Shown: in pieces, positions 28,881 through 38,600 of the stretch
Numbering within the stretch: position 1 is the first letter of the stretch
Layout of the letters: each line of letters starts with the position of its first letter
NCBI RefSeq assembly: GCF_001708505.1
Contig: NZ_CP015992.1
Coordinates: 5,332,001-5,396,000, forward strand
Origin: Pseudomonas sp. TCU-HL1
Lineage (GTDB): Bacteria > Pseudomonadota > Gammaproteobacteria > Pseudomonadales > Pseudomonadaceae
DNA length: 64,000 nucleotides
Reading direction: 5' to 3'
The notes under the pieces: generated by a model
Seen by the model: the letters and a program-made list of their open reading frames with translations, nothing else
What the model was told of the DNA's origin: nothing
Databases searched by the model: none
Position numbers and translations under genes: made by a program

Positions 28881-29184
28881 TTCCGTCTCCTGCTGCGGCA
28901 TGGCAATGACCTGCCTCCTTGCAGGTTGCATCCGAGCTGAAGGGACGGTCTGTACGGTAACGCACTCAAGACAGGCAGCTCATCACCCCAGATGGCCGGA
29001 CGGACCACTTCCCTGTAGCGCTCGACCCGGCAGCGCCCTCGACTGCAATCAATCCGGCTTGCGTGCACTAACGAACAGACCGCCACCACCACTGAGAGCA
29101 AGAGTGCAGCATGAGAAAACTCAGCAGCCTTCTTACACCGCCCAGAACCTGCGCGTGCCGCAGGGAAAAAGGGAGGCGACCACA

Positions 29185-29868
29185 GTGGCCAACCATCTTC
29201 TAAATGGCATCCCGAGCAGAGAGCGCAACAGGGTTCTCAATCATTGCGAATCGGTAGATCTGGTCTTTGGCAGCATTCTTTGTGATACAGACCAGCCATA
29301 CAGCCATGCCTACTTCCCGCTTACCGGCTTCATCTCCCTGGTGACACATCTGGATGCACATCGGCCGCTGGAAATGGGCCTGATCGGCAGCGAAGGCATG
29401 CTGGGCGTAACGCTCATACTGGGGGTTCGCAAGGCGCCAATCCGAGCGGTGGTGCAAGGCGCCGGAAACGCCCTGCGCATCACCTCCGCCCACCTTCTGC
29501 GCGAATTGCACGAGTGCCCCGAACTGCAGCGCAGCTTGAATCGCTACCTCTACGTATTGATGGCGCAACTGTCGCAAGCGGCCGCCTGCATCCATTTTCA
29601 TGAGATCCAGCCACGGCTGGCGCGCTGGCTGCTGATGACCCACGACCGGGCGCAGGCCGATCATTTCCACCTCACCCATGAGTTTCTTGCTGACATGCTC
29701 GGTGTGCGTCGGAGTGGCATCACCGTAGCCGCGGGGGAGTTGCAGCAAAAACACCTCATCCGCTACACCCGCGGTGAGATCACCATTCTCGATCGCGCCG
29801 GGCTCGAAGCAGTTGCCTGCGAATGCTACGGCGCAGTGACGGACTGCTACAGCAAACTGCTTGGCTGA
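29185..29868 (+). CDS. Crp/Fnr-family transcriptional regulator, second copy
   Basis: A 227-residue regulator starting at GTG 29185, preceded by GGGAGG at an 8-nt spacing; no ATG is available in a sensible place. Effector barrel (YFPLTGFISLVTHL, IGSEGMLGVTLILG) and winged helix (HLTHEFLADMLGVRRSGITV). The C-terminal CECYGAVTDCYSKLLG resembles CECYAVVKKETDRLLP of the first copy. Like it, it has no Fe-S cysteine motif. Confidence 0.88.
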   Translation: MANHLLNGIPSRERNRVLNHCESVDLVFGSILCDTDQPYSHAYFPLTGFISLVTHLDAHRPLEMGLIGSEGMLGVTLILGVRKAPIRAVVQGAGNALRITSAHLLRELHECPELQRSLNRYLYVLMAQLSQAAACIHFHEIQPRLARWLLMTHDRAQADHFHLTHEFLADMLGVRRSGITVAAGELQQKHLIRYTRGEITILDRAGLEAVACECYGAVTDCYSKLLG

Positions 29869-30228
29869 ATAGCCCTCCAGCCTCTCGCAGCGTGGCTGCG
29901 GCTAAGCGGCCCAGTGAAACAACAGGGCCAGAAGATGAGACCAATGTGGACTACCCACTACTCCGGGCTCGATCAAGCGAAAGACTCGAGGCCCGCAAGC
30001 GGAACACACCACCACATCAATGGAGTCACCTCATGCTTACCAAATCGAACGGCCTCAGATCGAACTGCCAGATGATCCGGCGATAGCTACGCATACCGCA
30101 TCGTCATCACACTGAGTCGACTGACAGGCCGTAACCCTTGGTCCGGTTTACCAATAAAGGCAAGCAATTGCCGGTCAGTGGGTAGATAGTGGATTTCTAA
30201 CCAGGTTCACAGTCAGGCCGAGGCCACC
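29869..30228 (+). other. Region without a convincing gene
   Basis: Only a 17-codon frame with a fair GGAG (ATG at 30030) is seen; it is too short to support. No terminator stands out. Confidence 0.35.
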
Positions 30229-30471
30229 ATGAAACGAGACTTCCCCGAGCACGTTGCATGGAGCCAAGCCCAGATGAATGGTGACCATGCGCTGGCATTC
30301 GTTGCCTTCAAGTCGCGCAGCAAAAATACCGAAGTGCGCTTTCACCTGGTCTATGACGGAACCACCTTTGCCCGCCTCTCGGAAGCGATCACCGCAGCTG
30401 AGCGTGCGCTGAACAAGGTCCTGGGCTTCGATGCTCGAGGCACGCCGCTATTCAGTTCACCAGAGTGCTGA
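30229..30471 (+). CDS. Hypothetical 80-residue protein
   Basis: MKRDFPEHVAWSQAQMNGDH, then an alternating strand region (EVRFHLVYDGTTFARLS) and a helix (EAITAAERALNKVLGFD). GAGG precedes the ATG by 6 nt. The fold looks like a small alpha/beta unit. No family recognised. It is followed 41 bp later by another small gene. Confidence 0.6.
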   Translation: MKRDFPEHVAWSQAQMNGDHALAFVAFKSRSKNTEVRFHLVYDGTTFARLSEAITAAERALNKVLGFDARGTPLFSSPEC

Positions 30472-30512
30472 ACAGCAACAGCGTCCAAGATGAGTGCCAC
30501 CCTGAGGTTCCC

Positions 30513-30722
30513 ATGGCCGCCCCTGACGCGCTCCCGCTCCTGATCCATCGTATACACATGAATCAGATCATGCTGGCTGCCGTCCTTGCAGAACTGGCGA
30601 TCTGGATCGACCAATGCGGCTCCCCGGACACTTCGGAGCTGATCTGCCGCCGCCTGGAAACCTTAGAGGCCAACGCCGATTTCATCAGCGAGGCTATTGT
30701 GGACCTCATGGCTGACTCATAG
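30513..30722 (+). CDS. Hypothetical 69-residue protein
   Basis: Helical product MAAPDALPLLIHRIHMNQIM followed by LAAVLAELAIWIDQCG and RLETLEANADFISEAI. GAGG precedes the ATG at 30513; a GTG 16 codons upstream in the same frame is less likely. A good terminator follows. No family recognised. Confidence 0.6.
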   Translation: MAAPDALPLLIHRIHMNQIMLAAVLAELAIWIDQCGSPDTSELICRRLETLEANADFISEAIVDLMADS

Positions 30723-30744
30723 CTGCCGAGGCCACGTTTCCACA

Positions 30745-30766
30745 GCCCGCTCACGCGGGCTTTTTT
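30745..30766 (+). terminator. Rho-independent terminator
   Basis: GCCCGC-TCAC-GCGGGC followed by six T, 22 bp after the stop of the small plus-strand gene. Confidence 0.85.
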
Positions 30767-30807
30767 ATAGGTGGGTTGAATGCCACGGCCCGCGTGACGC
30801 CGTCGAA

Positions 30808-31641
30808 TCAGTAACGAAGCTCAGTGGAGTGGACGCTCTTCACACCTCGCACGTTCTGCGCCAGTTCAATGGCCAGGTCACGTTCCAGCCCACTGGCAAC
30901 GAGTCCGCTCAGGGTGACGATGCCGCCGTTGGTGCTCACTGAAATATCGGAGCCGCTGACGTTGCTCGAGTACATCAGGGTGGACTTCACCTTGGTCGTG
31001 ATCCAACTGTCGGCAACATCATCCTGCGCATCCTTCACCGCGACCTTGGCATCATCGGCAGGCTCCGGTTTCAGTGCATCGACCACGAGCTGGTTGTCCA
31101 CCGCCAACACACCCACGGTATTCAGGGCCATGCGACCGGCAATATCCTTGTCCGCCTGGCTATCGGCGTTGCCGGTCAGCATCACCGTGCCAGAGTGGGT
31201 AACAACGCGCATGACCTTGCCTCCGGGCAGTTTGCTTCCCTCCAGCTTCGACTTGATCGCAGCGGTAGTCATCGCTTCGTCGATCATGGCCCCATAGCTG
31301 CGCTCAAAACCCGGTTTCGGCTTTGGCGGGACGTAGTCGGACGTGACCACGATCTGGTTGTCCACCACGTCGACGCCGCTGACAGCCCGTGCGATATCTC
31401 CGGCCAGATCCTTGTGGGCCTCATCCGCGACCTTGCCAATCAGGATGGCCTTGCCATTCCTTACCGACACATTGAGGTTGTTGGCCCGCAGATGGGGATT
31501 CAGTGCATAGGTCGTCCATATCTGGGTTTCCTGGCGAGTATCGGTGTAGCTCTGCGGCTCTGCCGCGACGGCACCGCTCATGGCTCCCAATGCCATGGCG
31601 ATGCTGGCCGCGAGGATCAGCTTGCGGGGTTGTACGTGCAT
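30808..31641 (-). CDS. Periplasmic BON-domain protein (OsmY-like)
   Basis: A 277-residue exported protein: signal peptide (cleaved after SGAVAA), then three BON domains. The first is at about residues 37-100 (NLNVSVRNGKAILIGKV), the second at about 125-190 (VVTHSGTVMLTGNADSQADK) and the third at about 210-277 (ISVSTNGGIVTLSGLVASGL). OsmY-like proteins are osmotic or stationary-phase stress proteins thought to bind lipids or act as periplasmic chaperones. Its last domain has a partial duplicate at 27660. Confidence 0.92.
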   Translation of the reverse strand: MHVQPRKLILAASIAMALGAMSGAVAAEPQSYTDTRQETQIWTTYALNPHLRANNLNVSVRNGKAILIGKVADEAHKDLAGDIARAVSGVDVVDNQIVVTSDYVPPKPKPGFERSYGAMIDEAMTTAAIKSKLEGSKLPGGKVMRVVTHSGTVMLTGNADSQADKDIAGRMALNTVGVLAVDNQLVVDALKPEPADDAKVAVKDAQDDVADSWITTKVKSTLMYSSNVSGSDISVSTNGGIVTLSGLVASGLERDLAIELAQNVRGVKSVHSTELRY

Positions 31642-31719
31642 CGGGTTTCACCACTGAGGAGAGGGAATGAATTGGGCTTCGCCGTGCACGGATGCGGGTT
31701 CAGCCATCAGAAGGCGCTG

Positions 31720-32028
31720 TCACGGCGCCGAACCCGTCCAGGTCCGGTGCGTGGGTTGCCGCAAGGGCTCATCGTGGTAGGTGGGCAGTTCAAGACTTAG
31801 CCAGCGAACGTCTGGCGAACCGTCGTTCAGTTTGAGGTCCCGCGCAACCTGTCTGATTACTTTGGCGGCTATCACCGGGCTGGACAGAGCCTGGGCATCG
31901 ATGACCTTGCATGAAGGACCGGCTCCCGGTCGCATGAGCGTCATCAGTACCCGGCCATCGGGGCGTGATGCCAGCGACACCTCGTACCCCGGGAAAGCGC
32001 CCGCTAAAAGCGATGACGTGAGATTCAT
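31720..32028 (-). CDS. DUF3509-like protein
   Basis: A 102-residue protein beginning MNLTSSLLAGAFPGYEVSLA and continuing RPDGRVLMTLMRPG, then an SSPVIAAKVIRQVARDL helix. The pattern FPGY-VSL-RPDG-LMTL is that of small Pseudomonas DUF3509 proteins of unknown function. GGGAGGGG precedes the ATG. The C-terminal 20 residues are longer than usual. Confidence 0.65.
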   Translation of the reverse strand: MNLTSSLLAGAFPGYEVSLASRPDGRVLMTLMRPGAGPSCKVIDAQALSSPVIAAKVIRQVARDLKLNDGSPDVRWLSLELPTYHDEPLRQPTHRTWTGSAP

Positions 32029-32192
32029 CTGCCCCTCCCTTGCGCCCGACAAGGGCAGCCGTGGTAATCCACCAAAAGACCAGATTGAGCGCATTCAAGG
32101 GCCACGTCTGTGCGGCAACGAACGGAGCAATCAGGACACCTCAGAACGAGCGGTCTGTGCGGCTGCGCACTGAAGAAGCCGGCGCGCCCTCC

Positions 32193-32930
32193 TCAGCCCG
32201 CGCTCAGGGTCATGAGGATGTCGGCATACCAGGTGCAATTGAGTCCCAGCGCTTCGTCCTGCACGAGGTCGCGGCTGCCAAGATCGAGGCGGGCCGAGTG
32301 AACGCCGAGCAACATCCAGGGCAGGTCTCCAAGGCTCCTGCACTCGCCCGGTGCCCGCATCACCACCGGCGCGCCGCTTGTGCCGCGGTGGGTGCGCGCG
32401 TCGGTGAGGAAGTAGCCCTGCCCCTGGAAACGCAAGCCGAATGAGGACGCGACAATGGCATGCCGTACCACTGGCATGTGATGCAGGCTATCGTGGAACC
32501 CCAGGGGAAACCCCACCACCAACAGCGCCGTACCCACCTCGATCAAGTTGCTGGGCGCCTGCAGGTGCTCCGGTGTGAATGCGTGGTACACCATCGCGCT
32601 CGGCAATGCCGAACGCTCGAGTTCGATCAGCGCCACATCGACGCCACCTGCCGTATCCCGTCCCTGGCGCCACAGGCTCTTGCCGTCGCGGTACAGCGGC
32701 ACGGAAAAGCCGCAGGAGCGCGCCATATCGTGCCGATCGGTATGCAGCTCGATTTCCAGGCGATCAGGGAAATGCCGGCTGGGCGTATCCACCACCACAT
32801 GCCGGCTGGTGACCAGGAACAGGCGCTCATCCCGCGCGAAGAAGAAGCCGCTGGCATTGGTCAGCAGGCGTGCCCCGGCAAAGGTGCAGATGCGCACGGT
32901 GCTGAGGAGCAGTGGTTCAATGACCGGCAT
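32193..32930 (-). CDS. Trypsin-like serine protease domain protein
   Basis: A 245-residue protein with a chymotrypsin-fold triad: His44 in VTSRHVV, Asp98 in VDVALIEL and Ser185 in HRGTSGAPVV. The N-terminal region has no clear signal peptide, so it may be cytoplasmic. No PDZ domain, unlike DegP/DegS. Related stand-alone proteins are often found next to defence or stress genes; a substrate cannot be proposed. Confidence 0.82.
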   Translation of the reverse strand: MPVIEPLLLSTVRICTFAGARLLTNASGFFFARDERLFLVTSRHVVVDTPSRHFPDRLEIELHTDRHDMARSCGFSVPLYRDGKSLWRQGRDTAGGVDVALIELERSALPSAMVYHAFTPEHLQAPSNLIEVGTALLVVGFPLGFHDSLHHMPVVRHAIVASSFGLRFQGQGYFLTDARTHRGTSGAPVVMRAPGECRSLGDLPWMLLGVHSARLDLGSRDLVQDEALGLNCTWYADILMTLSAG

Positions 32931-33067
32931 TGCGTAAGCTCCATCCGCTCGCGTCCCAGGGGGCGCGGTTCATTGGAAAACAGGTGCGCTCCGGGGAGCA
33001 TCCGCCTAGTCGAACCGTTTGACCACGCCTTTCTCCCCTGCCCTCCGCCACTGCCCGGATGTGCGCC

Positions 33068-33264
33068 ATGACTGACTACCGCACGCCCACCACCTTCCGC
33101 CGCTTTCGCCTGCCCCTGCGCGCCCTGTTGATCGACGACCGCGCCTGATGCACTGGCAAGGACACGAGCTGAACCTGATGGAGTGGCAGGGCGCGCTCTG
33201 GATTCGCTACGACGACATGCCGCGCATCCAGGGGCAGATGCCAGAAAGGAAAGCCCTGCTCTGA
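33068..33264 (+). pseudogene. Short fragments resembling phage Bro-N-type proteins
   Basis: One frame reads MTDYRTPTTFRRFRLPLRAL then LIDDRA and a stop at 33148; a second begins at 33148 with MHWQGHELNLMEWQGALWIR and ends at 33264. Both pieces recall the start of Pseudomonas Bro-N/antirepressor-like proteins, but each is under 40 codons. They may be remnants. Confidence 0.3.
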
Positions 33265-33324
33265 AGTGGCGGAGTTGCAGAGGCCAGGAGCCTGGGGGCC
33301 CTTTCATGGTTGGCGCCTCAGGCT

Positions 33325-34527
33325 TCAGCCATAGGTCTGAATGAATGGCCTGGCACTTTGCCGGATCGCCTCTTCCACATGGGGCGCTTGCTCGCAGAGA
33401 TCGTGGGACCGAGCCAGTACGGTCTCAAATGCTGTCAGCAACCGCTGAATGCGTGCTTTCGGCTGCTCGACTTCGCAGGTTTTCGCGAATTCGAGCAGCC
33501 CTTGGCGGGAGGCGAACAGTGACTTGTTGCCTGTCAGATCCAGTGCAAGGACATCTTCGGGTATGTAAGCGGTGGTATTGACGATGTCATAGGCCGGAGC
33601 CAGCCGGGCATCACGCTGCGCGGGGTCCGAATAGAGCAGGCCAAAGTTCTTCAGATGGGCATCGCCATTGCCGACGATGCAGCTCAGCGCAACGCTGTCG
33701 AAGAGCTGGCCGAGTGAGTCACGGACATGCTCTGCCGGGCAGAACAGCCTTACTGCCTTGGCGATCGCGGCGTAGCTCTTGCTGTATTTCTGCTCGGATG
33801 CAAGCCCCATCAAGGCGGCCATGTCCTCGAAGCCAATCGGATTCAGATGCTCGTCCCGGTCAAAGCGGCGCATGATGAACAGCCTGGCGTTGTCCGACAG
33901 ATAGAACTCCGGCACCGGCATTCCCGCCTCCCTGGCGATGGACATGCAAAGAAACTCGTTGATGGCCAGGCCCGGAAACTCGTCCCGACCGCTCTTGATG
34001 ATCAGGTCCGAAGTCTTGGAGGTGAACTTCTGCGGCGCTTCCTCCCGTCGCTCGGGTACCAGCACCTTGGGCTGGATGCCTGAGATCCCCGCACGCAGGA
34101 TGTAGCGATCAACGAGTTCGACGAAGAGGTCCTCGGCGCCATCCCAGGAAAGAATCTCCTCGAGCCTCTCCCCCGGAGCCTGCGGCTGGTCGCCAAGCAG
34201 CGTATCCACAGCCTCCGAGCGTACGAACACCCGACCGATCGGCGAACTGCTGCCAGAGAGCGCCAGTAACAGCAGAGGGTCCACCGTGGCGATCTTCGCC
34301 AAGCGATTGCGCAGTTGCTCCAGCACATAGCCTTCAGGAAGGTTCATCTGGAAGATCGGATGAAGCTCCCTGCGCCGATACTCTTCTGCGCGTACAGGCA
34401 TCAGCAGACTGACCGCGACGTTGGAGACAGCGTCATCCGGGTAGCGAAAGAGGTAGTCCTCACCACTGCGCAGGATGCGACCGCTATCCCCCTCCGGCGT
34501 CCGGACCTTGAGCGTGGCCATCTTCAT
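33325..34527 (-). CDS. hipA: HipA-type serine/threonine kinase toxin
   Basis: A 400-residue kinase of the HipA family, whose best-studied member causes persistence by phosphorylating glutamyl-tRNA synthetase. The N-subdomain has the HipA beta region (IFQMNLPEGYVLEQL). The core carries the autophosphorylation-type loop GISGIQPKVL, the catalytic GNGDAHLKNFGLLY and the metal-binding APAYDIV. Full length, so probably active. It overlaps hipB by 4 nt (ATGA) with the antitoxin first, the standard order. Confidence 0.93.
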   Translation of the reverse strand: MKMATLKVRTPEGDSGRILRSGEDYLFRYPDDAVSNVAVSLLMPVRAEEYRRRELHPIFQMNLPEGYVLEQLRNRLAKIATVDPLLLLALSGSSSPIGRVFVRSEAVDTLLGDQPQAPGERLEEILSWDGAEDLFVELVDRYILRAGISGIQPKVLVPERREEAPQKFTSKTSDLIIKSGRDEFPGLAINEFLCMSIAREAGMPVPEFYLSDNARLFIMRRFDRDEHLNPIGFEDMAALMGLASEQKYSKSYAAIAKAVRLFCPAEHVRDSLGQLFDSVALSCIVGNGDAHLKNFGLLYSDPAQRDARLAPAYDIVNTTAYIPEDVLALDLTGNKSLFASRQGLLEFAKTCEVEQPKARIQRLLTAFETVLARSHDLCEQAPHVEEAIRQSARPFIQTYG

Positions 34528-34775
34528 TCGAACAGGCCCTGAACGTCGTCCAGGGTCGGCATGGCCGCTACAACCATGGCGAGCTCACAGTCGAGTGCGC
34601 CGATTGCCCGCGCGTATGCCCCCATGTTCACGGCACTGCTGCCTTTTTCCACGGCCACTATCTTCTGCCGCGTCAGCCCGGCAATACGCCCAAGCTCCGC
34701 CTGGGTGAAACCGCGACTCAGGCGTTTTTCACGAATCTGCTGCCCCAGCCGCTGGATGATGAGCTGATGGTCCAT
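34524..34775 (-). CDS. hipB: HipB-type antitoxin
   Basis: An 83-residue XRE helix-turn-helix protein: REKRLSRGFTQAELGRIAGL, then TRQKIVAVEKGSSAVNMGAY. It neutralises HipA and represses the operon. The start MDHQLIIQRLGQQ at 34775 is taken; the longer frame would run through the candidate operator. Confidence 0.9.
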   Translation of the reverse strand: MDHQLIIQRLGQQIREKRLSRGFTQAELGRIAGLTRQKIVAVEKGSSAVNMGAYARAIGALDCELAMVVAAMPTLDDVQGLFE

Positions 34776-34784
34776 GTCACGCCT

Positions 34785-34817
34785 TCGATACATAAAACAA
34801 TAAATGAATCGTATACG
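34785..34817. promoter_or_regulatory. Candidate hipBA operator
   Basis: TCGATAC (34785-34791) and the palindrome CGTATACG (34810-34817) lie 10-42 bp upstream of hipB in an AT-rich stretch, where HipB autorepression sites are expected. Confidence 0.4.
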
Positions 34818-34956
34818 TGACACTTAAATCCGTCAAAGGGGCCGTTTAACCCGACGCTATCCTGCGGCCAAGGATTCCAAACAAACGGCTATACCAAATG
34901 GGACCGGGCGATCTACCGTTACCCATTGAAGTCCCTGGCAAATGACAAGGGGAGTT

Positions 34957-35313
34957 ATGGCTTGGCAACAATGCCCCGTCTGTCACGGTCGACGCTCCAT
35001 CCTCAAGGACGGTCGCTCGGTGGAGTGCCGCTACTGCCGTGGTTTGGGGAAAGTGTACGACTGCCCTCCGAAGCCATTCGCCGGCGGGCTTTTGCTGGCG
35101 ACACTCCTGCATATATCAGCGGCCCTGGCCGCTGGATACTTCGCGGCGACCTACAACAAGCACTGGGAGCCGACGCACAACCTGATACTCGGCGCCATGG
35201 TGGCCGTTGCCGTCTATTGGGTGCTGATGCTCAAGGGGGTTCGGGAGTTGGTACTTTGGGGAATGGCTCTGGCAATTCTCTATCACCTGTACCAAGCCTG
35301 GCTTCAGCACTGA
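34957..35313 (+). CDS. Zinc-ribbon membrane protein of unknown function
   Basis: A 118-residue protein with an N-terminal DnaJ-type zinc ribbon (CPVCHGRRSILKDGRSVECR then YCRGLGKVYDC) and about three C-terminal TM helices (GGLLLATLLHISAALAAGY, LILGAMVAVAVYWVLML, LVLWGMALAILYHLY). The ATG at 34957 (AAGGGGAG close before it) is preferred over an ATG five codons upstream. Probably a small inner-membrane protein; no function known to me. Confidence 0.65.
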   Translation: MAWQQCPVCHGRRSILKDGRSVECRYCRGLGKVYDCPPKPFAGGLLLATLLHISAALAAGYFAATYNKHWEPTHNLILGAMVAVAVYWVLMLKGVRELVLWGMALAILYHLYQAWLQH

Positions 35314-35366
35314 ATCACGGGCCGCTACGACTTCGATAGATGGGCAAGGCGCGCAAGCAGGATGTG

Positions 35367-35441
35367 TAGGGTGCGCCGCGCGCACCAGCGATGACTGTCC
35401 CCTTCTGACGCCGAACCGGTGCGCATGGCGCACCCTACGTT
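35367..35441. repeat. Inverted intergenic repeat
   Basis: GTAGGGTGCGCCGCGCGCAC and GGTGCGCATGGCGCACCCTA face each other across about 30 bp. A related half-copy lies at 17548. The remainder of 35314-35685 shows no gene. Confidence 0.65.
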
Positions 35442-35685
35442 GGGTCGTTGCACCGCCATATTGCCAACCTTGAGCAGTGCGCCATGCGCTCATTCCCGAA
35501 CGAAATGGGTAGCGCGCCCCTTCGCTTCCACTCGTCGCCTCCCCAGCCCCAATAGTCCGAAACTCCTACGTCGCCTGGGAGTAGCGGGCGATGTGCACCT
35601 CCCGTCACGTCCTCATAGTTGGGGCCTGCAACACAGCAAGGTCCACGGTCAGGCCTCGGTGACCGTAACTGCTCGGGAGGAAATC

Positions 35686-38600
35686 ATGGCTATCACTATC
35701 ACAGGAACACTGATCGTCGACGAGACATTGGGTACGCAGGACAACGACGTTTTAGCGGGTCTGGGAGCCCTCATCACCGGCGTATCTGCATTCGACACGC
35801 TTCTGAATGCCGTGGTGGTGCAGGATCTCACCGGGGTCAACGTCACTGTAGCCGTAAGCAACGGCAGCTCTGCCGACCTTGATGGCAGTTCCATGCTCAG
35901 CGGTTTCGGGGCCGATGTCACCGATCTGGCCTTCACCAATTCCTCGGGTGGTCCGCTGCTTGGGGAAGAGGCACAGTCTGCGCCTGGCGTCCCCCTGCTG
36001 ACCGTCGACGGCACGAAAATTTTCCTCTACAGCTATACGGGCGCCGACCTGGGCATTGATGAGAACAACGTCGTTTTCGGCCGCAAAGGCGTTTGGAATG
36101 GCAGTGAGTATGTGGCGGACCCGTCGGGCGACGTCGTCTTCGCCGCGTACCTGCAACCCACGGACGCTTCCGGTGCCGTCCAGGCCTCCGATCTGAACGC
36201 CGTGGGTTCCAAGGTCTGGCTGGTGCAGTACGAGGAAATCAAGCACCCGATCACCACCAACCCCGACGACGCCTTGAGCCTGTTCAACCTCCATGTCACG
36301 GTCAGCAATCGCAGCGACTTCTCGCTGCAAGGCGCGCCTTCAGGCCAGAACCTGTTCCTGATGTACGGCGACGGAACCCCCAGCGCGACCGACACGGTGA
36401 TCATTGTCACCGGCAAGAACCCGATCAACCAGTCCAGCGATCCCTCTGCCATCACCAGTGGCGACACCGTCAACACCGGCCAGGGCGGCGGCCCCACCAC
36501 CCTGGGCACCAACAGCCAGCAAATCGTGGAAGGCACCGGCTTGTACTTCACCTTCGCGACGGGGGCCAACCCCAACTTCACGGTTCCAAACCTGGACCAG
36601 AACGAGGCGGACGTGGAGGCCAACATCGCCTTCACCGAGCTCTACGGCACCAATGGGGCCAGTTTTTCCGTTGTCCAATCGGCATCGGGCGATAAATCCA
36701 CACTGGAGATCAGCGCCTACACAACGCCTTTCAATCCAGGTACTGCTTTCATCGACAACCTGCACAACAACACGCTGGTTGAGGTCACCAAGGTCACCAT
36801 CACCACCCCGCCCAGCGGCAACGGCAAGAAGGCGGTTCCGGGTGAGACCCTGGTGTTTGACAAGGGCAGTATTGGAACGACCCCCACCACGCTGAGCGGC
36901 ATCACGGTCACCTTCTCCGGAAAAACCGTGGAGATCAAAGGCCTGGAAGCCAACGACCTGATCGCCTACAACACCAACGGCCTACACAACCGGGTGCTGA
37001 TCGACAACATCGGCTCGACCGACACCAACTTCGACGCCCCCTTCGACATTGGCGGCTTCGCCCTGGTCAACTCCAATGTCACACCGAATCAGTTCTCGGC
37101 GCTGACGTTCCACGACGACGGACCGAGCGCGGACGTCGCGGACGGCGGCGGGGCGGTGACGATCGACGAGACGGCCGGCAATCAGGATAACGACAGCGAC
37201 GCGGCGGCGGTTCTGGCGCTGTTCGACACGGAAGTGACGAACAAGGGCACGGACTTGAGTCCGGCGGAGTTCGCGATCAGCACCACACCCCTGGCCACCA
37301 CGGCGCTCAGCAGCTTTGGCCAGGATCAGGAGGGTGCGACGAAAGTGCTGTCGCTGGCGATTGAGGGCGGCGACGGCACCGACTCTCTGCTCGACACCAC
37401 CGACGGCAAGAACATCAAGCTGTTCAAGGAAGGCAATCTGATTGTCGGCCGCTATGACGTGGCCAATGGCACGGTCACGGGAGACGATCCGGCGGCGTTC
37501 GCGATTGCGCTGCTGCAGGACGGCAACGTGGCGGTGGCGCAGTATGTCTCGCTCACGCACCCCATCGCCGGCAACTCGGCGGCGGCCCACGACGACCGGA
37601 TAAATCTGGCCGGCCTGGTCAACGCGGTGGTGACGGTGACCGACGGCGACGGCGACAGCAGCACCGACAGCTTCGGCATCGGCGACGACATCAACTTCGA
37701 CGACGACGGACCGAGCGCAGACGTCGCGGACGGCGGCGGGGCGGTGACGATCGACGAGACGGCCGGCAATCAGGATAACGACAGCGACGCGGCGGCGGTT
37801 CTGGCGCTGTTCGACACGGAAGTGACGAACAAGGGCACGGACTTGAGTCCGGCGGAGTTCGCGATCAGCACCACCCCCCTGGCCACCACGGCGCTCAGCA
37901 GCTTTGGTCAGGATCAGGAGGGTGCGACGAAAGTGCTGTCGCTGGCGATTGAGGGCGGCGACGGCACCGACTCTCTGCTCGACACCACCGACGGCAAGAA
38001 CATCAAGCTGTTCAAGGAAGGCAATCTGATTGTCGGCCGCTATGACGTGGCCAATGGCACGGTCACGGGAGACGATCCGGCGGCGTTCGCGATTGCGCTG
38101 CTGCAGGACGGCAACGTGGCGGTGGCGCAGTATGTCTCGCTCACGCACCCCATCGCCGGCAGCTCGGCGGCGGCCCACGACGACCGGGTCAATCTGGCCG
38201 GCCTGGTCAACGCGGTGGTGACGGTGACCGACGGCGACGGCGACAGCAGCACCGACAGCTTCGGCATCGGCGACGACATCAACTTCGACGACGACGGACC
38301 GACGGTGTCAGCCAACAACACGGTGCTGCTCGACGACGACGTACTCACGGGCGGCAACCCGGGCGGCACGGGCGACGATGCAGACTCGGCTAACGTGAGC
38401 GGCACTCTGGGTCACGCCTTTGGGCAGGACGGCGCAGGCACGGTAGCCTATCTGACCAGCGGAGCGCCCACAGGCTTCACCTATGTGGCCGATGGCACCA
38501 GTCTGTTGGTCAAGCAGGGCACGACCACGGTGCTGACGCTGACGATGGTCGCGGCATCGGGCGCCTACACGGTGGTGCAAAACAACCCGATCCTCCATGC

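Noticed and set aside
29185..29868. FNR-type oxygen sensor
   Set aside because: The N-terminal cysteine set needed for a 4Fe-4S cluster is absent in this and in the paralogue at 26756.
36982..38178. Minus-strand frame opposite the adhesin repeats
   Set aside because: It repeats itself only because the sense gene does; Arg/Val/Gly-rich, with no start signal.
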